Source: Apostichopus japonicus
Taxonomy: Eukaryota; Echinodermata; Holothuroidea; Aspidochirotida; Stichopodidae
Direction of reading: 5' to 3'
Length of the DNA stretch: 64,000 nt
Assembly (NCBI RefSeq): GCF_037975245.1
Contig: NC_092572.1
Span: forward strand, 16,374,269-16,438,268
Shown: positions 6,854 to 20,920 of the stretch, piece by piece
Layout: every line of letters starts with the position of its first letter
Position numbering within the stretch: position 1 is the stretch's first letter
Notes under the pieces: generated by a model
Databases searched by the model: none
Seen by the model: only the letters and a program-made list of their open reading frames with translations
Told to the model about the DNA's origin: nothing
Program-made: the position numbers and the translations under genes

Positions 6854-9440
6854 GTATAAGTTAATCCGCCTAATATCTCAGTCCATACAGTGGCGCGATG
6901 GCTCGGCGCACTGTACGAGCTGATGATCGAGACTCTCTTTTGCATCCGTGGTTCGAACCCCGGGTGATGGCGTCTTTTGCCGATCTTTTACAGCAAGTGC
7001 CTACACGGGGAGCTGTAAGTATTAGTTAATCCGCCTAATATCTCAGTCCATACAGTGGCGCGATGGCTCGGCGCACTGTACGAGCTGATGATCGAGACTC
7101 TCTTTTGCATCCCTGGTTCGAACCCCGGGTGATGACGTCTTTCACAGCAAGTGCCTGCACGGGGAGCTGTAAGTATTAGTTAATCCACCTAATATCTCAG
7201 TCCATACAGTGGCGCGATGGCTCGGCGCACTGTACGAGCTGATGATCGAGACTCTCTTTTGCATCCGTAATTTGAACCCCGGGTGATGACGTCTTTTGCC
7301 GATCTTTTACAGCAAGTGCCTACACGGGGAGCTGTAAGTATTAGTTAATCCACCTAATATCTCAGTCCATACAGTGGCGCGATGGCTCGGCGCACTGTAC
7401 GAGCTGATGATCGAGACTCTCTTTTGCATCCCTGGTTCGAACCCCGGGTGATGACGTCTTTTGCCGATCTTTTACAGCAAGTGCCTGCACGGGGAGCTGT
7501 AAGTATTAGTTAATCCACCTTAGATCTCAGTCCATACAGTGGCGCGATTGCTCGGCGCACTGTACGAGCTGATGATCGAGACTCTCTTTTGCATCCCTGG
7601 TTCGAACCCCGGGTGATGACGTCTTTTGCCGATCTTTACAGCAAGTGCCTGCACGGGGAGCTGTAAGTATTAGTTAATCCACCTAATATCTCAGTCCATA
7701 CAGTGGCGCGATGGCTCGGCGCACTGTACGAGCTGATGATCGAGACTCTCTTTTGCATCCCTGGTTCGAACCCCGGGTGATGACGTCTTTCACAGCAAGT
7801 GCCTGCACGGGGAGCTGTAAGTATTAGTTAATCCACCTAATATCTCAGTCCATACAGTGGCGCGATGGCTCGGCGCACTGTACGAGCTGATGATCGAGAC
7901 TCTCTTTTGCATCCCTGGTTCGAACCCCGGGTGATGACGTCTTTTGCCGATCTTTTACAGCAAGTGCCTGCACGGGGAGCTGTAAGTATTAGTTAATCCA
8001 CCTAATATCTCAGTCCATACAGTGGCGCGATGGCTCGGCGCACTGTACGAGCTGATGATCGAGACTCTCTTTTGCATCCCTGGTTCGAACCCCGGGTGAT
8101 GACGTCTTTTGCCGATCTTTTAGAGCAAGTGCCTACACGGGGAGCTGTAAGTATAAGTTAATCCGCCTAATATCTCAGTCCATACAGTGGCGCGATGGCT
8201 CGGCGCACTGTACGAGCTGATGATCGAGACTCTCTTTTGCATCCGTGGTTCGAACCCCGGGTGATGGCGTCTTTTGCCGATCTTTTACAGCAAGTGCCTA
8301 CACGGGGAGCTGTAAGTATTAGTTAATCCGCCTAATATCTCAGTCCATACAGTGGCGCGATGGCTCGGCGCACTGTACGAGCTGATGATCGAGACTCTCT
8401 TTTGCATCCCTGGTTCGAACCCCGGGTGATGACGTCTTTCACAGCAAGTGCCTGCACGGGGAGCTGTAAGTATTAGTTAATCCACCTAATATCTCAGTCC
8501 ATACAGTGGCGCGATGGCTCGGCGCACTGTACGAGCTGATGATCGAGACTCTCTTTTGCATCCGTAATTTGAACCCCGGGTGATGACGTCTTTTGCCGAT
8601 CTTTTACAGCAAGTGCCTGCACGGGGAGCTGTAAGTATTAGTTAATCCACCTAATATCTCAGTCCATACAGTGGCGCGATGGCTCGGCGCACTGTACGAG
8701 CTGATGATCGAGACTCTCTTTTGCATCCCTGGTTCGAACCCCGGGTGATGACGTCTTTTACAGCAAGTGCCTGCACGGGGAGCTGTAAGTATTAGTTAAT
8801 CCACCTCATATCTCAGTCCATACAGTGGCGCGATGGCTCGGCGCACTGTACGAGCTGATGATCGAGACTCTCTTTTGCATCCCTGGTTCGAACCCCGGGT
8901 GATGACGTCTTTTGCCGATCTTTTACAGCAAGTGCCTGCACGGGGAGCTGTAAGTATTAGTTAATCCACCTTAGATCTCAGTCCATACAGTGGCGCGATT
9001 GCTCGGCGCACTGTACGAGCTGATGATCGAGACTCTCTTTTGCATCCCTGGTTCGAACCCCGGGTGATGACGTCTTTTGCCGATCTTTACAGCAAGTGCC
9101 TGCACGGGGAGCTGTAAGTATTAGTTAATCCACCTAATATCTCAGTCCATACAGTGGCGCGATGGCTCGGCGCACTGTACGAGCTGATGATCGAGACTCT
9201 CTTTTGCATCCCTGGTTCGAACCCCGGGTGATGACGTCTTTCACAGCAAGTGCCTGCACGGGGAGCTGTAAGTATTAGTTAATCCACCTAATATCTCAGT
9301 CCATACAGTGGCGCGATGGCTCGGCGCACTGTACGAGCTGATGATCGAGACTCTCTTTTGCATCCCTGGTTCGAACCCCGGGTGATGACGTCTTTTGCCG
9401 ATCTTTTACAGCAAGTGCCTGCACGGGGAGCTGTAAGTAT
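6854..9440 (+). repeat. 1297-bp tandem segmental duplication within the array
   Basis: Private variants recur at a constant offset of 1297 bp: GTATAAGTTA at 6854 and 8151, and GCATCCGTAATTTG at 7261 and 8558. Further right the TTAGATC variant recurs with one extra S monomer (7521 and 8972, offset 1451 = 1297 + 154). Confidence 0.8.
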
Positions 9441-12420
9441 TAGTTAATCCACCTAATATCTCAGTCCATACAGTGGCGCGATGGCTCGGCGCACTGTACG
9501 AGCTGATGATCGAGACTCTCTTTTGCATCCCTGGTTCGAATCCCGGGTGATGACGTCTTTTACAGCAAGTGCCTGCACGGGGAGCTGTAAGTATTAGTTA
9601 ATCCACCTAATATCTCAGTCCATACAGTGGCGCGATGGCTCGGCGCACTGTACGAGCTGATGATCGAGACTCTCTTTTGCATCCGTGGTTCGAACCCCGG
9701 GTGATGACGTCTTTTGCCGATCTTTTACAGCAAGTGCCTGCACGGGGAGCTGTAAGTATTAGTTAATCCACCTAATATATCAGTCCATACAGTGGCGGGA
9801 TGGCTTGGCGCACTGTACGAGCTGATGATCGAGACTCTCTTTTGCATCCCTGGTTCGAACCCCGGGTGATGACGTCTTTTGCCGATCTTTTACAGCAAGT
9901 GCCTGCACGGGGAGCTGTAAGTATTAGTTAATCCACCTAATATCTCAGTCCATACAGTGGCGCGATGGCTCGGCGCACTGTACGAGCTGATGATCGAGAC
10001 TCTCTTTTGCATCCCTGGTTCGAACCCCGGGTGATGACGTCTTTTGCCGATCTTTTACAGCAAGTGCCTGCACGGGGAGCTGTAAGTATTAGTTAATCCA
10101 CCTAATATCTCAGTCCATACAGTGGCGCGATGGCTCGGCGCACTGTACGAGCTGATGATCGAGACTCTCTTTTGCATCCCTGGTTCGAACCCCGGGTGAT
10201 GACGTCTTTTGCCGATCTTTTACAGCAAGTGCCTGCACGGGGAGCTGTAAGTATTAGTTAATCCACCTAATATCTCAGTCCATACAGTGGCGCGATGGCT
10301 CGGCGCACTGTACGAGCTGATGATCGAGACTCTCTTTTGCATCCCTGGTTCGAACCCCGGGTGATGACGTCTTTTGCCGATCTTTTACAGCAAGTGCCTG
10401 CACGGGGAGCTGTAAGTATTAGTTAATCCACCTAATATCTCAGTCCATACAGTGGCGCGATGGCTCGGCGCACTGTACGAGCTGATGATCGAGACTCTCT
10501 TTTGCATCCCTGGTTCGAACCCCGGGTGAAGACGTCTTTTACAGCAAGTGCCTGCACGGGGAGCTGTAAGTATTAGTTAATCCACCTAATATCTCAGTCC
10601 ATACAGTGGCGCGATGGCTCGGCGCACTGTACGAGCTGATGATCGAGACTCTCTTTTGCATCCCTGGTTCGAACCCCGGGTGATGACGTCATTTACAGCA
10701 AGTGCCTGCACGGGGAGCTGTAAGTATTAGTTAATCCACCTAATATCTCAGTCCATACAGTGGCGCGATGGCTCGGCGCACTGTACGAGCTGATGATCGA
10801 GACTCTCTTTTGCATCCCTGGTTCGAACCCCGGGTGATGACGTCTTTTACAGCAAGTGCCTGCACGGGGAGCTGTAAGTATTAGTTAATCCACCTAATAT
10901 CTCAGTCCATACAGTGGCGCGATGGCTCGGCGCACTGTACGAGCTGATGATCGAGACTCTCTTTTGCATCCCTGGTTCGAACCCCGGGTGATGACGTCTT
11001 TTGCCGATCTTTTACAGCAAGTGCCTGCACGGGGAGCTGTAAGTATTAGTTAATCCACCTAATATCTCAGTCCATACAGTGGCGCGATGGCTCGGCGCAC
11101 TGTACGAGCTGATGATCGAGACTCTCTTTTGCATCCCTGGTTCGAACCCCGGGTGATGACGTCATTTACAGCAAGTGCCTGCACGGGGAGCTGTAAGTAT
11201 TAGTTAATCCACCTAATATCTCAGTCCATACAGTGGCGCGATGGCTCGGCGCACTGTACGAGCTGATGATCGAGACTCTCTTTTGCATCCCTGGTTCGAA
11301 CCCCGGGTGAAGACGTCTTTTACAGCAAGTGCCTGCACGGGGAGCTGTAAGTATTAGTTAATCCACCTAATATCTCAGTCCATACAGTGGCGCGATGGCT
11401 CGGCGCACTGTACGAGCTGATGATCGAGACTCTCTTTTGCATCCCTGGTTCGAACCCCGGGTGATGACGTCTTTTGCCGATCTTTTACAGCAAGTGCCTG
11501 CACGGGGAGCTGTAAGTATTAGTTAATCCACCTAATATCTCAGTCCATACAGTGGCGCGATGGCTCGGCGCACTGTACGAGCTGATGATCGAGACTCTCT
11601 TTTGCATCCCTGGTTCGAACCCCGGGTGATGACGTCTTTTGCCGATCTTTTACAGCAAGTGCCTGCACGGGGAGCTGTAAGTATTAGTTAATCCACCTAA
11701 TATCTCAGTCCATACAGTGGCGCGATGGCTCGGCGCACTGTACGAGCTGATGATCGAGACTCTCTTTTGCATCCCTGGTTCGAACCCCGGGTGATGACGT
11801 CTTTTACAGCAAGTGCCTGCACGGGGAGCTGTAAGTATTAGTTAATCCACCTAATATCTCAGTCCATACAGTGGCGCGATGGCTCGGCGCACTCTACGAG
11901 CTGATGATCGAGACTCTCTTTTGCATCCCTGGTTCGAACCCCGGGTGATGACGTCTTTTGCCGATCTTTTACTGCAAGTGCCTGCACGGGGAGCTGTAAG
12001 TATTAGTTAATCCACCTAATATCTCAGTCCATACAGTGGCGCGATGGCTCGGCGCACTGTACGAGCTGATGATCGAGACTCTCTTTTGCATCCCTGGTTC
12101 GAACCCCGGGTGATGACGTCTTTTACAGCAAGTGCCTGCACGGGGAGCTGTAAGTATTAGTTAATCCACCTAATATCTCAGTCCATACAGTGGCGCGATG
12201 GCTCGGCGCACTGTACGAGCTGATGATCGAGACTCTCTTTTGCATCCCTGGTTCGAACCCCGGGTGATGACGTCTTTTACAGCAAGTGCCTGCACGGGGA
12301 GCTGTAAGTATTAGTTAATCCACCTAATATCTCAGTCCATACAGTGGCGCGATGGCTCGGCGCACTGTACGAGCTGATGATCGAGACTCTCTTTTGCATC
12401 CCTGGTTCGAACCCCGGGTG

Positions 12421-14100
12421 ATGACGTCATTTGCCGATCTTTTACAGCAAGTGCCTGCACGGGGAGCTGTAAGTATTAGTTAATCCACCTAATATCTCAG
12501 TCCATACAGTGGCGCGATGGCTCGGCGCACTGTACGAGCTGATGATCGAGACTCTCTTTTGCATCCCTGGTTCGAACCCCGGGTGATGACTTCTTTTACA
12601 GCAAGTGCCTGCACGGGGAGCTGTAAGTATTAGTTAATCCACCTAATATATCAGTCCATACAGTGGCGCGATGGCTCGGCGCACTGTACGAGCTGATGAT
12701 CGAGACTCTCTTTTGCATCCCTGGTTCGAACCCCGGGTGATGACGTCTTTTGCCGATCTTTTACAGCAAGTGCCTGCACGGGGAGCTGTAAGTATTAGTT
12801 AATCCACCTAATATCTCAGTCCATACAGTGGCGTGATGGCTCGGCGCACTGTACGAGCTGATGATCGAGACTCTCTTTTGCATCCCTGGTTCGAACCCCG
12901 GGTGATGACGTCTTTTACAGCAAGTGCCTGCACGGGGAGCTGTAAGTATTAGTTAATCCACCTAATATCTCAGTCCATACAGTGGCGCGATGGCTCGGCG
13001 CACTGTACGAGCTGATGATCGAGACTCTCTTTTGCATCCCTGGTTCGAACCCCGGGTGATGACGTCTTTTGCCGATCTTTTACAGCAAGTGCCTGCACGG
13101 GGAGCTGTAAGTATTAGTTAATCCACCTAATATCTCAGTCCATACAGTGGCGCGATGGCTCGGCGCACTGTACGAGCTGATGATCGAGACTCTCTTTTGC
13201 ATCCCTGGTTCGAACCCCGGGTGATGACGTCATTTACAGCAAGTGCCTGCACGGGGAGCTGTAAGTATTAGTTAATCCACCTAATATCTCAGTCCATACA
13301 GTGGCGCGATGGCTCGGCGCACTGTACGAGCTGATGATCGAGACTCTCTTTTGCATCCCTGGTTCGAACCCCGGGTGAAGACGTCTTTTACAGCAAGTGC
13401 CTGCACGATGAGCTGTAAGTATTAGTTAATCCACCTAATATCTCAGTCCATACAGTGGCGCGATGGCTCGGCGCACTGTACGAGCTGATGATCGAGACTC
13501 TCTTTTGCATCCCTGGTTCGAACCCCGGGTGATGACGTCTTTTGCCGATCTTTTACAGCAAGTGCCTGCACGGGGAGCTGTAAGTATTAGTTAATCCACC
13601 TAATATCTCAGTCCATACAGTGGCGCGATGGCTCGGCGCACTGTACGAGCTGATGATCGAGACTCTCTTTTGCATCCCTGGTTCGAACCCCGGGTGATGA
13701 CGTCTTTTGCCGATCTTTTACAGCAAGTGCCTGCACGGGGAGCTGTAAGTATTAGTTAATCCACCTAATATCTCAGTCCATACAGTGGCGCGATGGCTCG
13801 GCGCACTGTACGAGCTGATGATCGAGACTCTCTTTTGCATCCCTGGTTCGAACCCCGGGTGATGACGTCTTTTACAGCAAGTGCCTGCACGGGGAGCTGT
13901 AAGTATTAGTTAATCCACCTAATATCTCAGTCCATACAGTGGCGCGATGGCTCGGCGCACTGTACGAGCTGATGATCGAGACTCTCTTTTGCATCCCTGG
14001 TTCGAACCCCGGGTGATGACGTCTTTTACAGCAAGTGCCTGCACGGGGAGCTGTAAGTATTAGTTAATCCACCTAATATCTCAGTCCATACAGTGGCGCG
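12421..14100 (+). repeat. Segment duplicated at +6820 bp (first copy)
   Basis: Six variants recur exactly 6820 bp downstream: GTCATTTGCC (12429), GACTTCTTTT (12591), AATATATCAG (12641), GCGTGATGG (12831), CATTTACAGC (13231) and GGTGAAGACG (13371). Offset 6820 equals 18 L plus 25 S monomers. The match breaks down after about 14.15 kb. Confidence 0.85.
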
Positions 14101-17100
14101 ATGGCTCGGCGCACTGTACGAGCTGATGATCGAGACTCTCTTTTGCATCCCTGGTTCGAACCCCGGGTGATGACGTCTTTTACAGCAAGTGCCTGCACGG
14201 GGAGCTGTAAGTATTAGTTAATCCACCTAATATCTCAGTCCATACAGTGGCGCGATGGCTCGGCGCACTCTACGAGCTGATGATCGAGACTCTCTTTTGC
14301 ATCCCTGGTTCGAACCCCGGGTGATGACGTCTTTTGCCGATCTTTTACTGCAAGTGCCTGCACGGGGAGCTGTAAGTATTAGTTAATCCACCTAATATCT
14401 CAGTCCATACAGTGGCGCGATGGCTCGGCGCACTGTACGAGCTGATGATCGAGACTCTCTTTTGCATCCCTGGTTCGAACCCCGGGTGATGACGTCTTTT
14501 ACAGCAAGTGCCTGCACGGGGAGCTGTAAGTATTAGTTAATCCACCTAATATCTCAGTCCATACAGTGGCGCGATGGCTCGGCGCACTGTACGAGCTGAT
14601 GATCGAGACTCTCTTTTGCATCCCTGGTTCGAACCCCGGGTGATGACGTCTTTTACAGCAAGTGCCTGCACGGGGAGCTGTAAGTATTAGTTAATCCACC
14701 TAATATCTCAGTCCATACAGTGGCGCGATGGCTCGGCGCACTGTACGAGCTGATGATCGAGACTCTCTTTTGCATCCCTGGTTCGAACCCCGGGTGATGA
14801 CGTCTTTTGCCGATCTTTTACAGCAAGTGCCTGCACGGGGAGCTGTAAGTATTAGTTAATCCACCTAATATCTCAGTCCATACAGTGGCGCGATGGCTCG
14901 GCGCACTGTACGAGCTGATGATCGAGACTCTCTTTTGCATCCCTGGTTCGAACCCCGGGTGATGACGTCTTTTGCCGATCTTTTACAGCAAGTGCCTGCA
15001 CGGGGAGCTGTAAGTATTAGTTAATCCACCTAATATCTCAGTCCATACAGTGGCGCGATGGCTCGGCGCACTGTACGAGCTGATGATCGAGACTCTCTTT
15101 TGCATCCCTGGTTCGAACCCCGGGTGATGACGTCTTTTGCCGATCTTTTACAGCAAGTGCCTGCACGGGGAGCTGTAAGTATTAGTTAATCCACCTAATA
15201 TCTCAGTCCATACAGTGGCGCGATGGCTCGGCGCACTGTACGAGCTGATGATCGAGACTCTCTTTTGCATCCCTGGTTCGAACCCCGGGTGAAGACGTCT
15301 TTTACAGCAAGTGCCTGCACGGGGAGCTGTAAGTATTAGTTAATCCACCTAATATCTCAGTCCATACAGTGGCGCGATGGCTCGGCGCACTGTACGAGCT
15401 GATGATCGAGACTCTCTTTTGCATCCCTGGTTCGAACCCCGGGTGATGACGTCTTTTACAGCAAGTGCCTGCACGGGGAGCTGTAAGTATTAGTTAATCC
15501 ACCTAATATCTCAGTCCATACAGTGGCGCGATGGCTCGGCGCACTGTACGAGCTGATGATCGAGACTCTCTTTTGCATCCCTGGTTCGAACCCCGGGTGA
15601 AGACGTCTTTTACAGCAAGTGCCTGCACGGGGAGCTGTAAGTATTAGTTAATCCACCTAATATCTCAGTCCATACAGTGGCGCGATGGCTCGGCGCACTG
15701 TACGAGCTGATGATCGAGACTCTCTTTTGCATCCCTGGTTCGAACCCCGGGTGATGACGTCTTTTGCCGATCTTTTACAGCAAGTGCCTGCACGGGGAGC
15801 TGTAAGTATTAGTTAATCCACCTAATATCTCAGTCCATACAGTGGCGCGATGGCTCGGCGCACTGTACGAGCTGATGATCGAGACTCTCTTTTGCATCCC
15901 TGGTTCGAACCCCGGGTGAAGACGTCTTTTACAGCAAGTGCCTGCACGGGGAGCTGTAAGTATTAGTTAATCCACCTAATATCTCAGTCCATACAGTGGC
16001 GCGATGGCTCGGCGCACTGTACGAGCTGATGATCGAGACTCTCTTTTGCATCCCTGGTTCGAACCCCGGGTGATGACGTCTTTTACAGCAAGTGCCTGCA
16101 CGGGGAGCTGTAAGTATTAGTTAATCCACCTAATATCTCAGTCCATACAGTGGCGCGATGGCTCGGCGCACTCTACGAGCTGATGATCGAGACTCTCTTT
16201 TGCATCCCTGGTTCGAACCCCGGGTGATGACGTCTTTTGCCGATCTTTTACTGCAAGTGCCTGCGCGGGGAGCTGTAAGTATTAGTTAATCCACCTAATA
16301 TCTCAGTCCATACAGTGGCACGATGGCTCGGCGCACTGTACGAGCTGATGATCGAGACTCTCTTTTGCATCCCTGGTTCGAACCCCGGGTGATGACGTCT
16401 TTTACAGCAAGTGCCTGCACGGGGAGCTGTAAGTATTAGTTAATCCACCTAATATCTCAGTCCATACAGTGGCGCGATGGCTCGGCGCACTGTACGAGCT
16501 GATGATCGAGACTCTCTTTTGCATCCCTGGTTCGAACCCCGGGTGATGACGTCTTTTACAGCAAGTGCCTGCACGGGGAGCTGTAAGTATTAGTTAATCC
16601 ACCTAATATCTCAGTCCATACAGTGGCGCGATGGCTCGGCGCACTGTACGAGCTGATGATCGAGACTCTCTTTTGCATCCCTGGTTCGAACCCCGGGTGA
16701 TGACGTCTTTTGCCGAACTTTTACAGCAAGTGCCTGCACGGGGAGCTGTAAGTATTAGTTAATCCACCTAATATCTCAGTCCATACAGTGGCGCGATGGC
16801 TCGGCGCACTGTACGAGCTGATGATCGAGACTCTCTTTTGCATCCCTGGTTCGAACCCCGGGTGATGACGTCTTTTGCCGATCTTTTACAGCAAGTGCCT
16901 GCACGGGGAGCTGTAAGTATTAGTTAATCCACCTAATATCTCAGTCCATACAGTGGCGCGATGGCTCGGCGCACTGTACGAGCTGATGATCGAGACTCTC
17001 TTTTGCATCCCTGGTTCGAACCCCGGGTGATGACGTCTTTTGCCGATCTTTTACAGCAAGTGCCTGCACGGGGAGCTGTAAGTATTAGTTAATCCACCTA

Positions 17101-19240
17101 ATATCTCAGTCCATACAGTGGCGCGATGGCTCGGCGCACTGTACGAGCTGATGATCGAGACTCTCTTTTGCATCCCTGGTTCGAACCCCGGGTGATGACG
17201 TCTTTTGCCGATCTTTTACAGCAATTGCCTGCACGGGGAGCTGTAAGTATTAGTTAATCCACCTAATATCTCAGTCCATACAGTGGCGCGATGGCTCGGC
17301 GCACTGTACGAGCTGATGATCGAGACTCTCTTTTGCATCCCTGGTTCGAACCCCGGGTGATGACGTCATTTACAGCAAGTGCCTGCACGGGGAGCTGTAA
17401 GTATTAGTTAATCCACCTAATATCTCAGTCCATACAGTGGCGCGATGGCTCGGCGCACTGTACGAGCTGATGATCGAGACTCTCTTTTGCATCCCTGGTT
17501 CGAACCCCGGGTGAAGACGTCTTTTACAGCAAGTGCCTGCACGGGGAGCTGTAAGTATTAGTTAATCCACCTAATATCTCAGTCCATACAGTGGCGCGAT
17601 GGCTCGGCGCACTGTACGAGCTGATGATCGAGACTCTCTTTTGCATCCCTGGTTCGAACCCCGGGTGATGACGTCTTTTGCCGATCTTTTACAGCAAGTG
17701 CCTGCACGGGGAGCTGTAAGTATTAGTTAATCCACCTAATATCTCAGTCCATACAGTGGCGCGATGGCTCGGCGCACTGTACGAGCTGATGATCGAGACT
17801 CTCTTTTGCATCCCTGGTTCGAACCCCGGGTGATGACGTCTTTTGCCGATCTTTTACAGCAAGTGCCTGCACGGGGAGCTGTAAGTATTAGTTAATCCAC
17901 CTAATATCTCAGTCCATACAGTGGCGCGATGGCTCGGCGCACTGTACGAGCTGATGATCGAGACTCTCTTTTGCATCCCTGGTTCGAACCCCGGGTGATG
18001 ACGTCTTTTACAGCAAGTGCCTGCACGGGGAGCTGTAAGTATTAGTTAATCCACCTAATATCTCAGTCCATACAGTGGCGCGATGGCTCGGCGCACTCTA
18101 CGAGCTGATGATCGAGACTCTCTTTTGCATCCCTGGTTCGAACCCCGGGTGATGACGTCATTTGCCGATCTTTTACAGCAAGTGCCTGCACGGGGAGCTG
18201 TAAGTATTAGTTAATCCACCTAATATCTCAGTCCATACAGTGGCGCGATGGCTCGGCGCACTGTACGAGCTGATGATCGAGACTCTCTTTTGCATCCCTG
18301 GTTCGAACCCCGGGTGATGACGTCTTTTACAGCAAGTGCCTGCACGGGGAGCTGTAAGTATTAGTTAATCCACCTAATATCTCAGTCCATACAGTGGCGC
18401 GATGGCTCGGCGCACTGTACGAGCTGATGATCGAGACTCTCTTTTGCATCCCTGGTTCGAACCCCGGGTGATGACGTCTTTTACAGCAAGTGCCTGCACG
18501 GGGAGCTGTAAGTATTAGTTAATCCACCTAATATCTCAGTCCATACAGTGGCGCGATGGCTCGGCGCACTGTACGAGCTGATGATCGAGACTCTCTTTTG
18601 CATCCCTGGTTCGAACCCCGGGTGATGACGTCTTTTACAGCAAGTGCCTGCACGGGGAGCTGTAAGTATTAGTTAATCCACCTAATATCTCAGTCCATAC
18701 AGTGGCGCGATGGCTCGGCGCACTGTACGAGCTGATGATCGAGACTCTCTTTTGCATCCCTGGTTCGAACCCCGGGTGATGACGTCTTTTACAGCAAGTG
18801 CCTGCACGGGGAGCTGTAAGTATTAGTTAATCCACCTAATATCTCAGTCCATACAGTGGCGCGATGGCTCGGCGCACTGTACGAGCTGATGATCGAGACT
18901 CTCTTTTGCATCCCTGGTTCGAACCCCGGGTGATGACGTCTTTTACAGCAAGTGCCTGCACGGGGAGCTGTAAGTATTAGTTAATCCACCTAATATCTCA
19001 GTCCATACAGTGGCGCGATGGCTCGGCGCACTGTACGAGCTGATGATCGAGACTCTCTTTTGCATCCCTGGTTCGAACCCCGGGTGATGACGTCTTTTAC
19101 AGCAAGTGCCTGCACGGGGAGCTGTAAGTATTAGTTAATCCACCTAATATCTCAGTCCATACAGTGGCGCGATGGCTCGGCGCACTGTACGAGCTGATGA
19201 TCGAGACTCTCTTTTGCATCCCTGGTTCGAACCCCGGGTG

Positions 19241-20920
19241 ATGACGTCATTTGCCGATCTTTTACAGCAAGTGCCTGCACGGGGAGCTGTAAGTATTAGT
19301 TAATCCACCTAATATCTCAGTCCATACAGTGGCGCGATGGCTCGGCGCACTGTACGAGCTGATGATCGAGACTCTCTTTTGCATCCCTGGTTCGAACCCC
19401 GGGTGATGACTTCTTTTACAGCAAGTGCCTGCACGGGGAGCTGTAAGTATTAGTTAATCCACCTAATATATCAGTCCATACAGTGGCGCGATGGCTCGGC
19501 GCACTGTACGAGCTGATGATCGAGACTCTCTTTTGCATCCCTGGTTCGAACCCCGGGTGATGACGTCTTTTGCCGATCTTTTACAGCAAGTGCCTGCACG
19601 GGGAGCTGTAAGTATTAGTTAATCCACCTAATATCTCAGTCCATACAGTGGCGTGATGGCTCGGCGCACTGTACGAGCTGATGATCGAGACTCTCTTTTG
19701 CATCCCTGGTTCGAACCCCGGGTGATGACGTCTTTTACAGCAAGTGCCTGCACGGGGAGCTGTAAGTATTAGTTAATCCACCTAATATCTCAGTCCATAC
19801 AGTGGCGCGATGGCTCGGCGCACTGTACGAGCTGATGATCGAGACTCTCTTTTGCATCCCTGGTTCGAACCCCGGGTGATGACGTCTTTTGCCGATCTTT
19901 TACAGCAAGTGCCTGCACGGGGAGCTGTAAGTATTAGTTAATCCACCTAATATCTCAGTCCATACAGTGGCGCGATGGCTCGGCGCACTGTACGAGCTGA
20001 TGATCGAGACTCTCTTTTGCATCCCTGGTTCGAACCCCGGGTGATGACGTCATTTACAGCAAGTGCCTGCACGGGGAGCTGTAAGTATTAGTTAATCCAC
20101 CTAATATCTCAGTCCATACAGTGGCGCGATGGCTCGGCGCACTGTACGAGCTGATGATCGAGACTCTCTTTTGCATTCCTGGTTCGAACCCCGGGTGAAG
20201 ACGTCTTTTACAGCAAGTGCCTGCACGGGGAGCTGTAAGTATTAGTTAATCCACCTAATATCTCAGTCCATACAGTGGCGCGATGGCTCGGCGCACTGTA
20301 CGAGCTGATGATCGAGACTCTCTTTTGCATCCCTGGTTCGAACCCCGGGTGATGACGTCTTTTGCCGATCTTTTACAGCAAGTGCCTGCACGGGGAGCTG
20401 TAAGTATTAGTTAATCCACCTAATATCTCAGTCCATACAGTGGCGCGATGGCTCGGCGCACTGTACGAGCTGATGATCGAGACTCTCTTTTGCATCCCTG
20501 GTTCGAACCCCGGGTGATGACGTCTTTTGCCGATCTTTTACAGCAAGTGCCTGCACGGGGAGCTGTAAGTATTAGTTAATCCACCTAATATCTCAGTCCA
20601 TACAGTGGCGCGATGGCTCGGCGCACTGTACGAGCTGATGATCGAGACTCTCTTTTGCATCCCTGGTTCGAACCCCGGGTGATGACGTCTTTTACAGCAA
20701 GTGCCTGCACGGGGAGCTGTAAGTATTAGTTAATCCACCTAATATCTCAGTCCATACAGTGGCGCGATGGCTCGGCGCACTGTACGAGCTGATGATCGAG
20801 ACTCTCTTTTGCATCCCTGGTTCGAACCCCGGGTGATGACGTCTTTTACAGCAAGTGCCTGCACGGGGAGCTGTAAGTATTAGTTAATCCACCTAATATC
20901 TCAGTCCATACAGTGGCGCG
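19241..20920 (+). repeat. Segment duplicated at +6820 bp (second copy)
   Basis: Partner of 12421-14100, with the same ordered set of variants. Afterwards the L/S order differs (a GAAGATC L monomer near 21002 where the first copy has S), marking the end of the duplicated block. Confidence 0.85.

Larger units (their letters stand above)
5370..7140 (+). repeat. Left-edge sub-array of L monomers only
   Basis: The first eleven or so monomers are all of the L type, mostly with CCGTGG and CTACACGG variants. One copy near 6556 lacks 7 bp (GTCCATA). The first S monomer appears near 7140. Confidence 0.8.
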
